A program made the position numbers and the translations under genes. Below are positions 7,920 through 19,385 of a stretch of DNA of 64,000 nucleotides, piece by piece. Position 1 is the first letter of the stretch, and each line of letters starts with the position of its first letter. The stretch comes from Methylibium sp. (GTDB lineage Bacteria; Pseudomonadota; Gammaproteobacteria; Burkholderiales; Burkholderiaceae_C): positions 1 to 64,000 of the forward strand of contig PNNH01000107.1 of assembly GCA_013824165.1 (NCBI GenBank), read 5' to 3'. The notes beneath the pieces are model-generated. The model ran no database searches. It worked only from the letters and a program-made list of their open reading frames with translations, and was not told where the DNA came from.

Positions 7920-8464
7920 GCCTGCACCACATCGATCACCGGCGCACCGGTCAGGGTCTGCAATTGTTCCGGGGTCATCTTGAACACACCATTCGGATGT
8001 CCCGAGGCGGCCCAGATCACATCGAAGCGAAACAGTTCGCGGTCGATGAAGAGCAGCGGCGGACCGGCACCATCGGCCGGCGCAAAGCCCAGCGGCGAAA
8101 CGCCGCCGATCGAGAAGCCGGTACGCGCCTTCACATAGTCGGCATCGGCCCGGCCCAGCGGCCCGGTGTGCTCCTTCAGCTTCTTCTCATCCACACGCTT
8201 GTCGCCCGAGGCAATCACCAGCACCGCGTGCTCATCGGTCTTGCGGCGGAACACCACAGACTTGGCGATCTGGCCCAGGCTGACGCCCAAGGCATCCGCC
8301 GCCTCCTGTGAGGTGCGGGCCGCCACATCAAGCCACAGTGGCGCCTGCGGATGCGACTTGGCGGCCAAGGCGGCCGCCACGCGCTGAAAGCCTTCGGGGC
8401 GCTCGGCCGCCCGCTCACCGCCAGCGGCCGGCGCGGGGTTCTGAACTGCATCTTCACTCTGCAT
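7916..8464 (-). CDS. YbaK/ProX-type aminoacyl-tRNA deacylase family protein
   Basis: 182 aa. ATG 8464 is preferred over ATG 8473 because GAGG lies 5-6 nt upstream. The sequence shows the YbaK/EbsC pattern: LGVSLGQIAKSVVFR, a GDKRVDEKKL loop, GFSIGGVSPLGF and a final LFIDRELFRFDVIWAASGHPN. Family members hydrolyse mischarged tRNA such as Cys- or Ala-tRNA(Pro); the Lys in IAKS is the key conserved residue. It sits in an operon with DUF1289 and isomerase genes, 32 bp downstream of the CoA-transferase gene. Confidence 0.85.
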   Translation of the reverse strand: MQSEDAVQNPAPAAGGERAAERPEGFQRVAAALAAKSHPQAPLWLDVAARTSQEAADALGVSLGQIAKSVVFRRKTDEHAVLVIASGDKRVDEKKLKEHTGPLGRADADYVKARTGFSIGGVSPLGFAPADGAGPPLLFIDRELFRFDVIWAASGHPNGVFKMTPEQLQTLTGAPVIDVVQA

Positions 8465-8496
8465 GGGCCTCATTCTCGCCCAGGCCCGCCCTTCCT

Positions 8497-9720
8497 TCAG
8501 CCGCCGACCACACCCGCCGCGCGCAGCGCCTGCTGCTCGGCCTCGCCGTAGCCCAGCGCGGCCAGCAGCTCCGCCGTCTGCGCCCCCAAGGCCGGCGGGC
8601 CATGGCGCAACGGCAGGCGCGCGCCATCCAGGCTCAGCGGCAGCAGGGGCATGCGGGTGTCGATGGCGCGGCCGGCACCGCTGGCGTCTGCCGGCACCGT
8701 GGCCGGTGCCAGACCGCCGGTGGCGCACAGATGCGGGTCGTCAAAGAGCTGTTCGGGTCGCGTGATCGGTGCATAAGGCAGGCCATTGCGCTCGAAGCGC
8801 AAGCCCAGTTCGGCCGCACTGAAGGCCGCAAAGCGATCACGCAGCAGCGGCAGCAGCCAGTCGCGCGACTGCACGCGGCTGTTGTTCGTGGCCAGCCGCG
8901 TATCGGCTGCCAGGTCGGCAAAGCAGAACTCGCGGCACAGCGCCGTCCACTGCGTGTCGCTGACCGCAGCCAGGAAGATCTGCTCACCGCCCAGCACCGT
9001 GAACACGTCGTACAGCGCCCAGGCGCTGATGCGGCTGGGCATGGGCGCGGCCGGCCGGCCGGTCACCGCGAACTGCATCATGTGCTGCGCCACCAGCAGC
9101 ACATTGTTTTCAAACAGCGCGCTCTGAACCTGCTGGCCCTGCCCCGTGCCGCTGCCGGCACGGTCGCGCTGCAGAAGCGCGGCCAGCGCGCCGATAGCGC
9201 CGAACATGCCGCCCATGATGTCGTTGACGCTGGCACCGGCGCGCAGCGGTCGGCCTTCCGGCCCGGTCATATAGGCCAGGCCGCCCATCATCTGCACCAC
9301 CTCGTCCAGCGCGGTGCGTTCTTCGTAGGGGCCGGGCAGGAAGCCTTTGTGCGAGACATGGATCAGGCGTGGGTTCAGACGCTGCAGCGTCTCGGGGCCC
9401 AGGCCCAGGCGCTCCATCGTGCCGCTCTTGAAGTTCTCACTGAAAACATCGGCCGTCGCCACCAGCTTGAGCACGATCTCCAGCCCGCGCGGATCCTTGG
9501 CGTCCAGCGCCAGGCTCTTCTTGTTGCGGTTGAACATCGCAAAGAAGCCAGCGCCCGAGCCCAGCAGGCGGCGCGTGCTGTCGCCACCCAGCGGTTCGAC
9601 CTTGATGACCTCTGCCCCCAGGTCCGCGAGGATCATGCCGCAGCTCGGCCCCATCACCATATGCGTGAACTCGACCACGCGCACGCCGGCCAGCGGCAGC
9701 TTGTTGACGGCTTCAACCAT
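8497..9720 (-). CDS. CaiB/BaiF class III CoA-transferase
   Basis: 407 aa from ATG 9720. The N-terminal VRVVEFTHMVMGPSCGMILADLGAEVIKVEPLGGD and NRNKKSLALDAKDPRG are diagnostic of class III CoA-transferases. The Asp in the NDIMGGMFGAIGAL segment is placed where the catalytic aspartate normally sits. The gene overlaps the upstream HMG-CoA lyase-like gene by 8 bp, so the two are coupled. By analogy with succinyl-CoA:glutarate/HMG transferases it could activate a dicarboxylic acid such as 3-hydroxy-3-methylglutarate for cleavage by that lyase. The substrate is inferred from context only. Confidence 0.85.
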   Translation of the reverse strand: MVEAVNKLPLAGVRVVEFTHMVMGPSCGMILADLGAEVIKVEPLGGDSTRRLLGSGAGFFAMFNRNKKSLALDAKDPRGLEIVLKLVATADVFSENFKSGTMERLGLGPETLQRLNPRLIHVSHKGFLPGPYEERTALDEVVQMMGGLAYMTGPEGRPLRAGASVNDIMGGMFGAIGALAALLQRDRAGSGTGQGQQVQSALFENNVLLVAQHMMQFAVTGRPAAPMPSRISAWALYDVFTVLGGEQIFLAAVSDTQWTALCREFCFADLAADTRLATNNSRVQSRDWLLPLLRDRFAAFSAAELGLRFERNGLPYAPITRPEQLFDDPHLCATGGLAPATVPADASGAGRAIDTRMPLLPLSLDGARLPLRHGPPALGAQTAELLAALGYGEAEQQALRAAGVVGG

Positions 9721-10675
9721 GGGCGGCTCCCGCTGCAACAGCCGGGCGGCGCCCGTCCGCATAGACGAAATCGCGCGGCAAGCCGGCGGCCGGCAGCATG
9801 CCGTACAGCGGCTCGCCCGGCAGGCCGGCCTGCAGCGCGGCGCGCGCGGACTGCAAGGCCTCAAGATCAACGCCAGTGCGCTGGCCCATCGCTTCGAACA
9901 TGTAGACCAGGTCCTCGGTGGCCACATTGCCCGAGGCGCCGGGTGCGAACGGGCAGCCGCCCAGTCCGCCCTGCGAGGCGTCGAAGCTGCGTACGCCGGC
10001 CTCGAAGGCTGCCAGGCAGTTGACAAGGCCCAGACCGCGCGTGTTGTGCATGTGCGCGGCACCGGCGCGCTCGCCCAAGGCGGCGCGCAAGCGGATGAAC
10101 AGGCGCCGCACCTGGGCCGGATTGGCCATGCCGGTGGTGTCGGACAGGCCGACCTCGTCAGCACCAGCCTCGGCCAGCGCTTCGGCCAATGCAATCACCG
10201 TGTCTTCAGGCACCGCCCCCTGCAAGCTGCAGCCGAAGGACGTCGACAGCCCCACCTCCAGCCGCATCTGCGGCGCGCGCTCGCGGCGCAGCACTGCGAT
10301 GCTGCGCAGCTCATCCACCATCTGCGCCGGGCTCTTGCGCACATTGGCCAGCGAATGTGCCTCGCTGGCCGAGACCGGCACGGTGAGCTTGTGCGCGCCG
10401 GCTGCCAGCGCGGCCTCAGCCCCGCGCAGATTGGGAACCAGCGCCATGGCGGTGAGGCCGGGCAAGGTACAGGCATGGCGCACAAGCTCGGCGGCATCCA
10501 TCATCTGCGGCAGCAGGCGTGCCGGCACGAAAGAGGCCAGCTCGATCTCGCGCAGTCCGGCCGCATGCAGCGCGTCTATCCAGGCAAACTTGGCCGGCGT
10601 GGCCATGCTGCGTGCGACGTTCTGCAATCCGTCGCGCGGGCCGACCTCGCTGATCAGCACATCGATGTCATTCAT
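9713..10675 (-). CDS. Hydroxymethylglutaryl-CoA lyase family protein
   Basis: 320 aa from ATG 10675; an in-frame ATG at 10684 adds three residues. VGPRDGLQN near the N-terminus, IELASFVP, the metal-binding HMHNTRGLGL and the GGLGGCPFAPGASGNVATED loop with its catalytic Cys are the landmarks of HMG-CoA lyases (TIM-barrel, divalent metal). HMG-CoA would be cleaved to acetoacetate and acetyl-CoA; related enzymes cleave citramalyl-CoA or other 3-hydroxyacyl-CoAs. It is the first gene of a minus-strand operon and is divergent from an IclR regulator that probably controls it. Confidence 0.85.
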   Translation of the reverse strand: MNDIDVLISEVGPRDGLQNVARSMATPAKFAWIDALHAAGLREIELASFVPARLLPQMMDAAELVRHACTLPGLTAMALVPNLRGAEAALAAGAHKLTVPVSASEAHSLANVRKSPAQMVDELRSIAVLRRERAPQMRLEVGLSTSFGCSLQGAVPEDTVIALAEALAEAGADEVGLSDTTGMANPAQVRRLFIRLRAALGERAGAAHMHNTRGLGLVNCLAAFEAGVRSFDASQGGLGGCPFAPGASGNVATEDLVYMFEAMGQRTGVDLEALQSARAALQAGLPGEPLYGMLPAAGLPRDFVYADGRRPAVAAGAAHG

Positions 10676-10687
10676 GCTCTGCATTGC

Positions 10688-10723
10688 ATTCTGTTAGATA
10701 GAACGATATTCTGTAAATAGATT
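10688..10723. promoter_or_regulatory. Candidate IclR operator region
   Basis: The AT-rich intergenic stretch between the lyase operon and the iclR-type gene holds a direct repeat (ATTCTGTTAGATAG and ATTCTGTAAATAG) and an inverted repeat AGAACGATATTCT at 10700-10712. It stands out from the GC-rich surroundings and lies where a divergent autoregulated promoter would be. Binding is inferred. Confidence 0.45.
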
Positions 10724-10784
10724 CAGCGCATGCTAGACAGGCACAGCGGCGCTGTCAAACCCGCCGCCCAGCCGACCCCAACTC

Positions 10785-11585
10785 ATGCCAAGACGCAGCG
10801 CTTCACCGTCGATCGCCGAACTGTCCGCCGCCCCGGGCGGCGCCGCCGCCGTCGACAAGGCGCTGAGCCTGCTGGCAGCCTTCCGCAGCGGCGACAGCAC
10901 ACTCAGCCTGGCCGAGCTGGCAGCGCGCACCCAGCTCTACAAGAGCACGGCGCTGCGCCTGCTGGCCTCGCTGGAGCATGCGCGTCTGCTGCAGCGCGAG
11001 GCCGATGGCCGTTACGCGCTCGGACCGGAACTCGCGCGCCTGGCCGCATTGCAGGCGGCCAGCTTCTCATTGGAGGCGCAGTTGCTGCCGCTGCTGCGAG
11101 AGCTTGTGGCGAAGACGCAGGAGAGCGCTGCCTTCCATGTGCGCCAGGGCGAACAGCGCCTGTGCCTGCTGCGTGTCGATTCGCCGCAGCTGCTGCGCGA
11201 CCATGTGCGCGCCGGCGATGTGCTGCCGCTGGACCGCGGCGCAGGCGGCCGCGTGCTGCTGGCTTTTGCCGGCCAGCGCGGCCGGCTCTATGCGCAGATC
11301 CGCAGCGAGGGCCATGCCTTGCTCAGCGACGACCGCGTGCCGGGACTCACCGGCATCTCGGCGCCGGTCTGGAAGCCCGGCGCCGAGCTGGCTGGCGCGC
11401 TGACGCTGACCCTGCCGAGCTCGCGCCTGCAGCCGAGTCTGCTGCCTGAGCTGCTCGCTGCCGCAAGAGAAGCCACGCTGCGCCTGGGCGGCACACCGAC
11501 CTCGATGGCGGACGCTCAGTCGCCCGCGTCGACCGCCAGGCCCGCCAGCACCAGGCGTGTGATCAGGCGCTCCGCCGCCGCGTAA
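10785..11585 (+). CDS. IclR family transcriptional regulator
   Basis: 266 aa. Residues about 20-80 form the winged helix (AVDKALSLLAAFRSG, LSLAELAARTQLYKSTALRLLASLE, YALGPELARLAAL). The C-terminal ligand domain shows VDSPQLLRDHVRAGDVLPLDRGAGGRVLLAF and PGLTGISAPVW. The last 30 residues are a basic, low-complexity tail that overlaps the 3' end of the convergent tetR-type gene. It is divergent from the HMG-CoA lyase/CoA-transferase operon and is its likely regulator. Confidence 0.9.
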   Translation: MPRRSASPSIAELSAAPGGAAAVDKALSLLAAFRSGDSTLSLAELAARTQLYKSTALRLLASLEHARLLQREADGRYALGPELARLAALQAASFSLEAQLLPLLRELVAKTQESAAFHVRQGEQRLCLLRVDSPQLLRDHVRAGDVLPLDRGAGGRVLLAFAGQRGRLYAQIRSEGHALLSDDRVPGLTGISAPVWKPGAELAGALTLTLPSSRLQPSLLPELLAAAREATLRLGGTPTSMADAQSPASTARPASTRRVIRRSAAA

Positions 11586-12253
11586 TCGCCCTCCTCCAGC
11601 ACCGGCTTGCCCAGCAGGATCGCGAACTGCGGCGCCAGGTCGGCATAGGCCTGGGTGCTGGCCCAGATCGTGAACATCAGGTGGCGGTAGTCCAGCCGGG
11701 CGACGCGCTTCTCGCGTGCCCAGCGCTCGAAGGTCTTCACATCGGCCTTCAGCGCCGGCAGCACCAGCTGCTCGATCGCGTCCCGAAAGCGCGGCGCGCC
11801 GGCCATCACCTCGCGTGCGAACACCTGCGAGCCGGCCGGCCGCTCGCGCGAGAAGCGCAGCTTGGCCGCGATGTAGTCGCGCATCGCTGCCTCGGGATCG
11901 GCGCCAGCCACGATGCCGCCCATGCGCTGCAGCCATTCGGTCAGCACCTCGTCGAGCACCCGGCGGTACAGCGACTCCTTGCTCGGAAAGTAGTACAGCA
12001 GGTTGTGCCGGCTGATGCCGATGGCGGCCGCGATGTTTTCCAGCGACGCGCCCTCAAAGCCGAACTGAGCGAACTGGCGCTCCGCCTCGGCACATATCTC
12101 GGCCTCGCGGCGCAGCCGCGCTGCACGAGGTTGGGGCGCAGCGGCATCCTGGCTGCGCGAAAGCGGTGCCGGTCGGGGTTGGCGGGCCGGGGCAGACACG
12201 GTCTTGCGCGCCGCCGTGGTGCGCGCCGGCTTGGGGCTGTTCTTCGCTGACAT
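11516..12253 (-). CDS. RutR-like TetR family regulator of pyrimidine use
   Basis: 245 aa from ATG 12253. A long basic, Pro/Ala-rich N-terminal tail (about 45 residues) precedes the TetR helix-turn-helix (AQFGFEGASLENIAAAIGISRHNLLYYFPSKESLYRRVLDEVL). The C-terminal domain resembles RutR, the uracil/thymine-sensing repressor (GSQVFAREVMAGAPRF, MFTIWASTQAYADLAPQF). The gene is divergent from preT and sits at the head of a complete pyrimidine degradation cluster, so control of that cluster in response to a pyrimidine or intermediate is inferred. Its 3' end overlaps that of the iclR-type gene by 70 bp. Confidence 0.85.
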   Translation of the reverse strand: MSAKNSPKPARTTAARKTVSAPARQPRPAPLSRSQDAAAPQPRAARLRREAEICAEAERQFAQFGFEGASLENIAAAIGISRHNLLYYFPSKESLYRRVLDEVLTEWLQRMGGIVAGADPEAAMRDYIAAKLRFSRERPAGSQVFAREVMAGAPRFRDAIEQLVLPALKADVKTFERWAREKRVARLDYRHLMFTIWASTQAYADLAPQFAILLGKPVLEEGDYAAAERLITRLVLAGLAVDAGD

Positions 12254-12289
12254 CGGGCGATTATCAACAGCAGCGCGGCAACCGCGGGA

Positions 12290-12324
12290 TTTCACCAACT
12301 GGCTATTTTTTACCAACAGGTAAA
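12290..12324. promoter_or_regulatory. Candidate RutR-type operators
   Basis: Two adjacent symmetric elements lie in the rutR-like/preT intergenic region. TTTACCAACAGGTAAA at 12309-12324 is a palindrome with 6-bp perfect arms. TTCACCAACTGGCTAT at 12291-12306 contains CCA-NN-TGG, the core of the known RutR site TTGACCANNTGGTCAA. Their spacing of about 18 bp would place two dimers on one face of the helix. Binding is inferred. Confidence 0.5.
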
Positions 12325-12411
12325 ACATTCACTCGCCAGCCATTCAGACAGCCAGCACCGCAGCCGCCCAAGGCTGCCGCGCTGGCCCAGACCCAGGAAA
12401 GACCAGCCGCC

Positions 12412-13749
12412 ATGGACATCAACACGCCCGGCTTCGCCGCCGGCCGCCTCAGCGAAGCCGAGTACGCGAGCAACTTCGCGGACGCACACCCGCCGCTGAC
12501 ACGCAGCCAGGCCCTGATCGAGGCCGAACGCTGCTACTACTGCCATGACGCGCCCTGCTTCACCGCCTGTCCGACCGGCATCGACATCCCGAGCTTCATC
12601 CAGCGCATCGCGCAGGACAACACGCGCGGCGCGGCCGAAGCCATCCTCAGCGCCAATCCGCTGGGTGGCATGTGCGCGCGTGTCTGCCCGACCGAAGTGC
12701 TGTGCGAGCAGGCCTGCGTGCGCAACAGCAATGAGAGCAAGCCGGTGGAGATCGGCCTGCTGCAGCGCTTTGCCACCGATGCCTTCTTTGCCAAGCCAGG
12801 CGCCAAGCCGCTGTTCACACGCGCCGCGGCCACGGGCAAGACGGTGGCCGTGGTTGGCGCCGGTCCGGCGGGACTCGCCGCAGCGCATGGCTTGGCGCGC
12901 CGCGGCCATGAGGTCGTGCTGTTCGAAGCCCGGCCCAAGCTCGGCGGCCTGAACGAATATGGCCTGGCCAGCTACAAGACCACCGACAACTTCGCGCAGC
13001 AGGAGGTGCAGTGGCTGCTGTCCATCGGCGGCATCACTGTGAAGACCGGCCAGCAGCTGGGCCGCGACATCACGCTGAACCAGCTGATGGCCGACTTCGA
13101 CGCGGTGTTCCTCGGCCTGGGTCTGGCTGGCGTCAATGCACTGGGCATCGCCGAGCCGCAGTGCGAGGGGCTTCGCGCCGCGGTGGACTTCATCGCCGAG
13201 CTGCGCCAAGCGCCCTCACCGGCCGCGGTCCCCATCGGCCAGAAGGTCGTCGTGATCGGCGGCGGCATGACGGCGGTGGATGCCGCGGTGCAGAGCAGGA
13301 AGCTCGGCGCCCGCGAGGTCACGATGGTCTATCGCCGCGGCGTCGAGGCGATGAGCGCCTCCGGCCACGAGCAGGCCTGGGCTCAAAACAACGGCGTCGT
13401 GCTGCGCACCTGGGCCGCGCCCAAACAGATCCTCTCAGAAGGCGGAACAGTTACAGGCGTGGTGTTTGCGGTGACCGCGCTGCAGGACGGCAAGCTGGTC
13501 GAGACCGGCGAGCAGTTCACACTGCAGGCAGATCTGGTTCTGAAGGCCATCGGCCAGAGCTTCGTGCCCGCGGGTGTTGAGCTGGCGCTGCAAGGCGGCC
13601 GCATCGCCACCGACGTGGCGGGCAGGACCAGCCACGCCAAGGTCTGGGCCGGCGGCGACTGCCGCTTCGGCGGCCGCGACCTGACGGTCGAGGCGGTCGA
13701 ACACGGCAAGCAGGCCGCCATCTCCATCGACGCATTCCTGAAGGGCTGA
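12412..13749 (+). CDS. preT: NAD(P)-dependent dihydropyrimidine dehydrogenase, PreT subunit
   Basis: 445 aa from ATG 12412; a longer in-frame reading to 12166 would overlap the regulator. It is the NAD(P)H-binding flavoprotein subunit of the enzyme that reduces uracil and thymine to their dihydro forms. N-terminal Fe-S cysteines are CYYCHDAPCFTACPTGIDIP and CARVCPTEVLCEQACVR. VAVVGAGPAGLAAAHGLARRG is the FAD-binding GXGXXG, and VVVIGGGMTAVDAAVQSRKLGA binds NAD(P). AGGDCRFGGRDLTVEAVEHGKQAA near the C-terminus completes FAD binding. preA follows after 5 bp. Confidence 0.93.
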   Translation: MDINTPGFAAGRLSEAEYASNFADAHPPLTRSQALIEAERCYYCHDAPCFTACPTGIDIPSFIQRIAQDNTRGAAEAILSANPLGGMCARVCPTEVLCEQACVRNSNESKPVEIGLLQRFATDAFFAKPGAKPLFTRAAATGKTVAVVGAGPAGLAAAHGLARRGHEVVLFEARPKLGGLNEYGLASYKTTDNFAQQEVQWLLSIGGITVKTGQQLGRDITLNQLMADFDAVFLGLGLAGVNALGIAEPQCEGLRAAVDFIAELRQAPSPAAVPIGQKVVVIGGGMTAVDAAVQSRKLGAREVTMVYRRGVEAMSASGHEQAWAQNNGVVLRTWAAPKQILSEGGTVTGVVFAVTALQDGKLVETGEQFTLQADLVLKAIGQSFVPAGVELALQGGRIATDVAGRTSHAKVWAGGDCRFGGRDLTVEAVEHGKQAAISIDAFLKG

Positions 13750-13754
13750 CCATC

Positions 13755-15059
13755 ATGGCTGACATCAGCAGCAACTTCCTGGGCATCAAGAGCCCGAGTC
13801 CCTTCTGGCTGGCCTCGGCCCCGCCGACCGACAAGGAAGTCAACGTCACCCGCGCCTTCGAGGCGGGCTGGGGTGGCGTGGTCTGGAAGACCCTGGGCGA
13901 AGACCCGCCGGTGGTGAATGTGTCCGGCCCGCGCTATGCCACGCTGATGAGCCAGGACCGGCGCGTGATCGGCCTGAACAATATCGAGCTGATCACTGAC
14001 CGGCCGCTGCGCACCAATCTGGAGGAAATCAAGCGCGTCAAGCGCGCCTGGCCCGACCGGGCCATGATCGTCTCGCTGATGGTGCCATGCAACGAAGACA
14101 GCTGGAAGGCCATCCTGCCCCTGGTCGAGGACACCGGTGCCGATGGCATCGAGCTGAACTTCGGCTGCCCGCATGGCATGAGCGAACGCGGCATGGGCTC
14201 GGCGGTGGGCCAGGTGCCCGAGTACATTCAGATGGTCACCGCCTGGTGCAAGCATTACTCCAAGCTGCCGGTGATCGTGAAGCTGACGCCCAACATCACC
14301 GATGTGCGTTTCCCGGCCCGCGCGGCCAAGGCCGGCGGCGCCGATGCGGTGAGCCTGATCAACACCATCAACTCGGTGATGGGTGTGGATCTGGACCGCA
14401 TGGTGATGAACCCCAGCACCGACGGCTGGGGCTCGCATGGCGGCTACTGCGGCCCGGCGGTCAAGCCGATCGCACAGAACATGGTGGCCGAGATCGCGCG
14501 CGACCCGCTGACCGCCGGCCTGCCAATCTCGGGCATCGGCGGCATCAGCACCTGGCGCGATGCGGCCGAGTACATCGCGCTGGGCTGCGGCACGGTGCAG
14601 GTCTGCACCGCTGCGATGGTCTATGGCTTCAAGATCGTGCAGGACATGTGCTCGGGCCTCTCGAACTACATGGACGAGAAGGGCTACGCCAACATCGACG
14701 CGATGCGCGGCCTGGCCGTGCCGACGGTGAAGAACTGGAACCAGCTCAACCTCAACTACGTGGAGAAGGCCGTCATCAATCAGGACAGTTGCATCCAGTG
14801 CGGCCGCTGCCATGTGGTCTGCGAGGACACCTCGCACCAGGCCATCTTTGCCACGAAAAACGGACAGCGCCACTTCGAGATCAACGAAGCCGAATGCGTG
14901 GGCTGCAACCTCTGCGTCTCGATCTGCCCGGTGCCCGACACGATCACGATGCGCCGCGTGATGCCGGGCGAGATCGACGCACGCACCGGCCAGCCGGTCA
15001 GCGGCGACTACGCCAACTGGACCCAGCACCCGAACAACCCGATGCGCGTCCCGGCCTGA
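13755..15059 (+). CDS. preA: NAD(P)-dependent dihydropyrimidine dehydrogenase, PreA subunit
   Basis: 434 aa. The FMN-containing TIM-barrel half (residues about 5-320) has the dihydroorotate dehydrogenase-like LASAPPTDKEVNVTRAFEAG start and ELNFGCPHGMSERGMGSAVG, where the active-site Cys lies. The C-terminus carries two 4Fe-4S clusters: CIQCGRCHVVCED and CVGCNLCVSICPVP. With PreT it catalyses the first step of reductive pyrimidine degradation. The gene starts 5 bp after preT and is followed by an 85-bp gap with a sigma-54 promoter candidate. Confidence 0.95.
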   Translation: MADISSNFLGIKSPSPFWLASAPPTDKEVNVTRAFEAGWGGVVWKTLGEDPPVVNVSGPRYATLMSQDRRVIGLNNIELITDRPLRTNLEEIKRVKRAWPDRAMIVSLMVPCNEDSWKAILPLVEDTGADGIELNFGCPHGMSERGMGSAVGQVPEYIQMVTAWCKHYSKLPVIVKLTPNITDVRFPARAAKAGGADAVSLINTINSVMGVDLDRMVMNPSTDGWGSHGGYCGPAVKPIAQNMVAEIARDPLTAGLPISGIGGISTWRDAAEYIALGCGTVQVCTAAMVYGFKIVQDMCSGLSNYMDEKGYANIDAMRGLAVPTVKNWNQLNLNYVEKAVINQDSCIQCGRCHVVCEDTSHQAIFATKNGQRHFEINEAECVGCNLCVSICPVPDTITMRRVMPGEIDARTGQPVSGDYANWTQHPNNPMRVPA

Positions 15060-15090
15060 GCGGGTTTCCCATCTGGCGTAAAGGCCGCGC

Positions 15091-15106
15091 AGGCACAAAG
15101 CTTGCA
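15091..15106 (+). promoter_or_regulatory. Sigma-54 (-24/-12) promoter candidate
   Basis: AGGCACAAAGCTTGCA matches the consensus TGGCACG-N4-TTGCW at all fixed positions except the first T and the G at position 7, with the required GG and GC 12 bp apart. It lies 39 bp upstream of the NCS1 transporter start, in the only sizeable gap of the pyrimidine operon. It would give nitrogen-responsive transcription of transporter, hydantoinase and amidase. No enhancer site was identified. Confidence 0.65.
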
Positions 15107-15144
15107 CAGCTGGAACCACCCAACTTCATAGACGGAGGATGAGC

Positions 15145-18080
<2,936 letters not shown>

Positions 18081-18093
18081 AGGAGTAGCAAGA

Positions 18094-19359
18094 ATGGATA
18101 CGAAGACACAGCCGAACATCAGCGCGCTGCGCATCGACGGCCAGCGCCTCTGGAACAGCCTGATGGAGCTGGCCCGCATCGGCGCCACTGACAAGGGCGG
18201 CGTCTGCCGCCTGGCCCTGACCGAACTCGACAAACAGGGTCGCGACCTGGTGACGCGCTGGGCGCGCGAGGCCGGCATGAACGTCACTGTCGACAAGATC
18301 GGCAATGCCTTCATGCGCCGCTCCGGCCGCAACAATGCCCTGCCGCCGGTGATGACCGGCAGCCATATCGACACCCAACCCACAGGAGGCAAGTTCGACG
18401 GCAACTACGGCGTGCTGGCCGGCCTGGAGGTGGTGCGCACGCTCAATGAGCGTGGCATCGAGACCGAGGCGCCGATCGAGGTGGCGTTCTGGACCAATGA
18501 GGAAGGCTCGCGCTTCGTGCCGGTGATGATGGGCTCGGGCGTGTTCGCCAAGGCTTTCACGCTGGAGCATGCCTATGCGGCCACCGATGCCGAGGGCAAG
18601 AGCGTCAAGGACGAACTCGCGCGCATCGGCTACATCGGCCCCGAGGAGCCAGGTGATCACCCCATCGGCAGCTACTTCGAGACCCATATCGAGCAGGGCC
18701 CCGTGCTGGAGGACCACGACAAGACCATCGGTGTGGTCACCGGCGTGCTGGGCATACGCTGGTACGACTGCACCGTCACCGGCATGGAAGCCCATGCCGG
18801 CCCGACGCCGATGGCGCTGCGCAAGGATGCCTTGCAGGTGGCCAGCCGGCTGATGCAGGAGGTGGTGGCCTGCGCGCACCGCCATCCGCCGCATGGCCGC
18901 GGCACGGTGGGCATGGTGCAGGTTCACCCCAATAGCCGCAATGTGATTCCGGGCCGCGTGAAGTTCAGCATCGACCTCCGCAATGCCAGCGATGCCTTGT
19001 GTGAGGCGATGGATGCCGACATCCGCGGCGTGGCGGCCCGGCTCAGTGCCGAAACCGGCCTGCCCATCGTCATCGAGCCCGTGTCAGCCTACCCGGCCCA
19101 GCCCTTCGATGCCGGCTGCGTGGACGCGGTGGCGCGGGCCGCACAGGCCTTGGGCTATTCGGCCATGCCGGCCGTGTCGGGTGCCGGGCACGACGCCGTC
19201 TACATGGCGCGGCTGGCACCGGCCGGGATGATCTTCATCCCCTGCAAGGACGGCATCAGCCACAACGAGATCGAGGACGCCAAGCCCGAACACATCGAAG
19301 CTGGCTGCAACGTCTTGCTGCACGCCATGCTGGAACGCGCCGGCGTGCCGGGCGCCTGA
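18094..19359 (+). CDS. Beta-ureidopropionase / N-carbamoyl-amino acid hydrolase, M20 type
   Basis: 421 aa; GGAG lies 8 nt before the ATG. It is a Zn-dependent M20 family amidase: TGSHIDTQPTGGKFDGNYGVLAG, WTNEEGSRF and THIEQGPVLE hold metal ligands and the catalytic Glu. GVLGIRWYDCTVTGMEAHAG begins the dimerisation domain and AGHDAVYMARLAPAGMIFIPCKDGISHNE closes the site. In this operon it would hydrolyse N-carbamoyl-beta-alanine (or the isobutyrate analogue) to the beta-amino acid, CO2 and ammonia, the final step. An L-carbamoylase acting on hydantoin products cannot be excluded. Confidence 0.9.
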   Translation: MDTKTQPNISALRIDGQRLWNSLMELARIGATDKGGVCRLALTELDKQGRDLVTRWAREAGMNVTVDKIGNAFMRRSGRNNALPPVMTGSHIDTQPTGGKFDGNYGVLAGLEVVRTLNERGIETEAPIEVAFWTNEEGSRFVPVMMGSGVFAKAFTLEHAYAATDAEGKSVKDELARIGYIGPEEPGDHPIGSYFETHIEQGPVLEDHDKTIGVVTGVLGIRWYDCTVTGMEAHAGPTPMALRKDALQVASRLMQEVVACAHRHPPHGRGTVGMVQVHPNSRNVIPGRVKFSIDLRNASDALCEAMDADIRGVAARLSAETGLPIVIEPVSAYPAQPFDAGCVDAVARAAQALGYSAMPAVSGAGHDAVYMARLAPAGMIFIPCKDGISHNEIEDAKPEHIEAGCNVLLHAMLERAGVPGA

Positions 19360-19385
19360 GTCAGCGCGGCAAGCCGCGCACCGCG

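Noticed and set aside
8308-10023. Plus-strand open frame of 571 codons over the CoA-transferase and lyase genes
   Set aside because: Both minus-strand genes have clear family motifs; this frame is Arg/Gln/Ala-rich noise.
13383-15119. Minus-strand open frame of 578 codons
   Set aside because: It is antisense to preA and preT, whose Fe-S and cofactor motifs are unmistakable.
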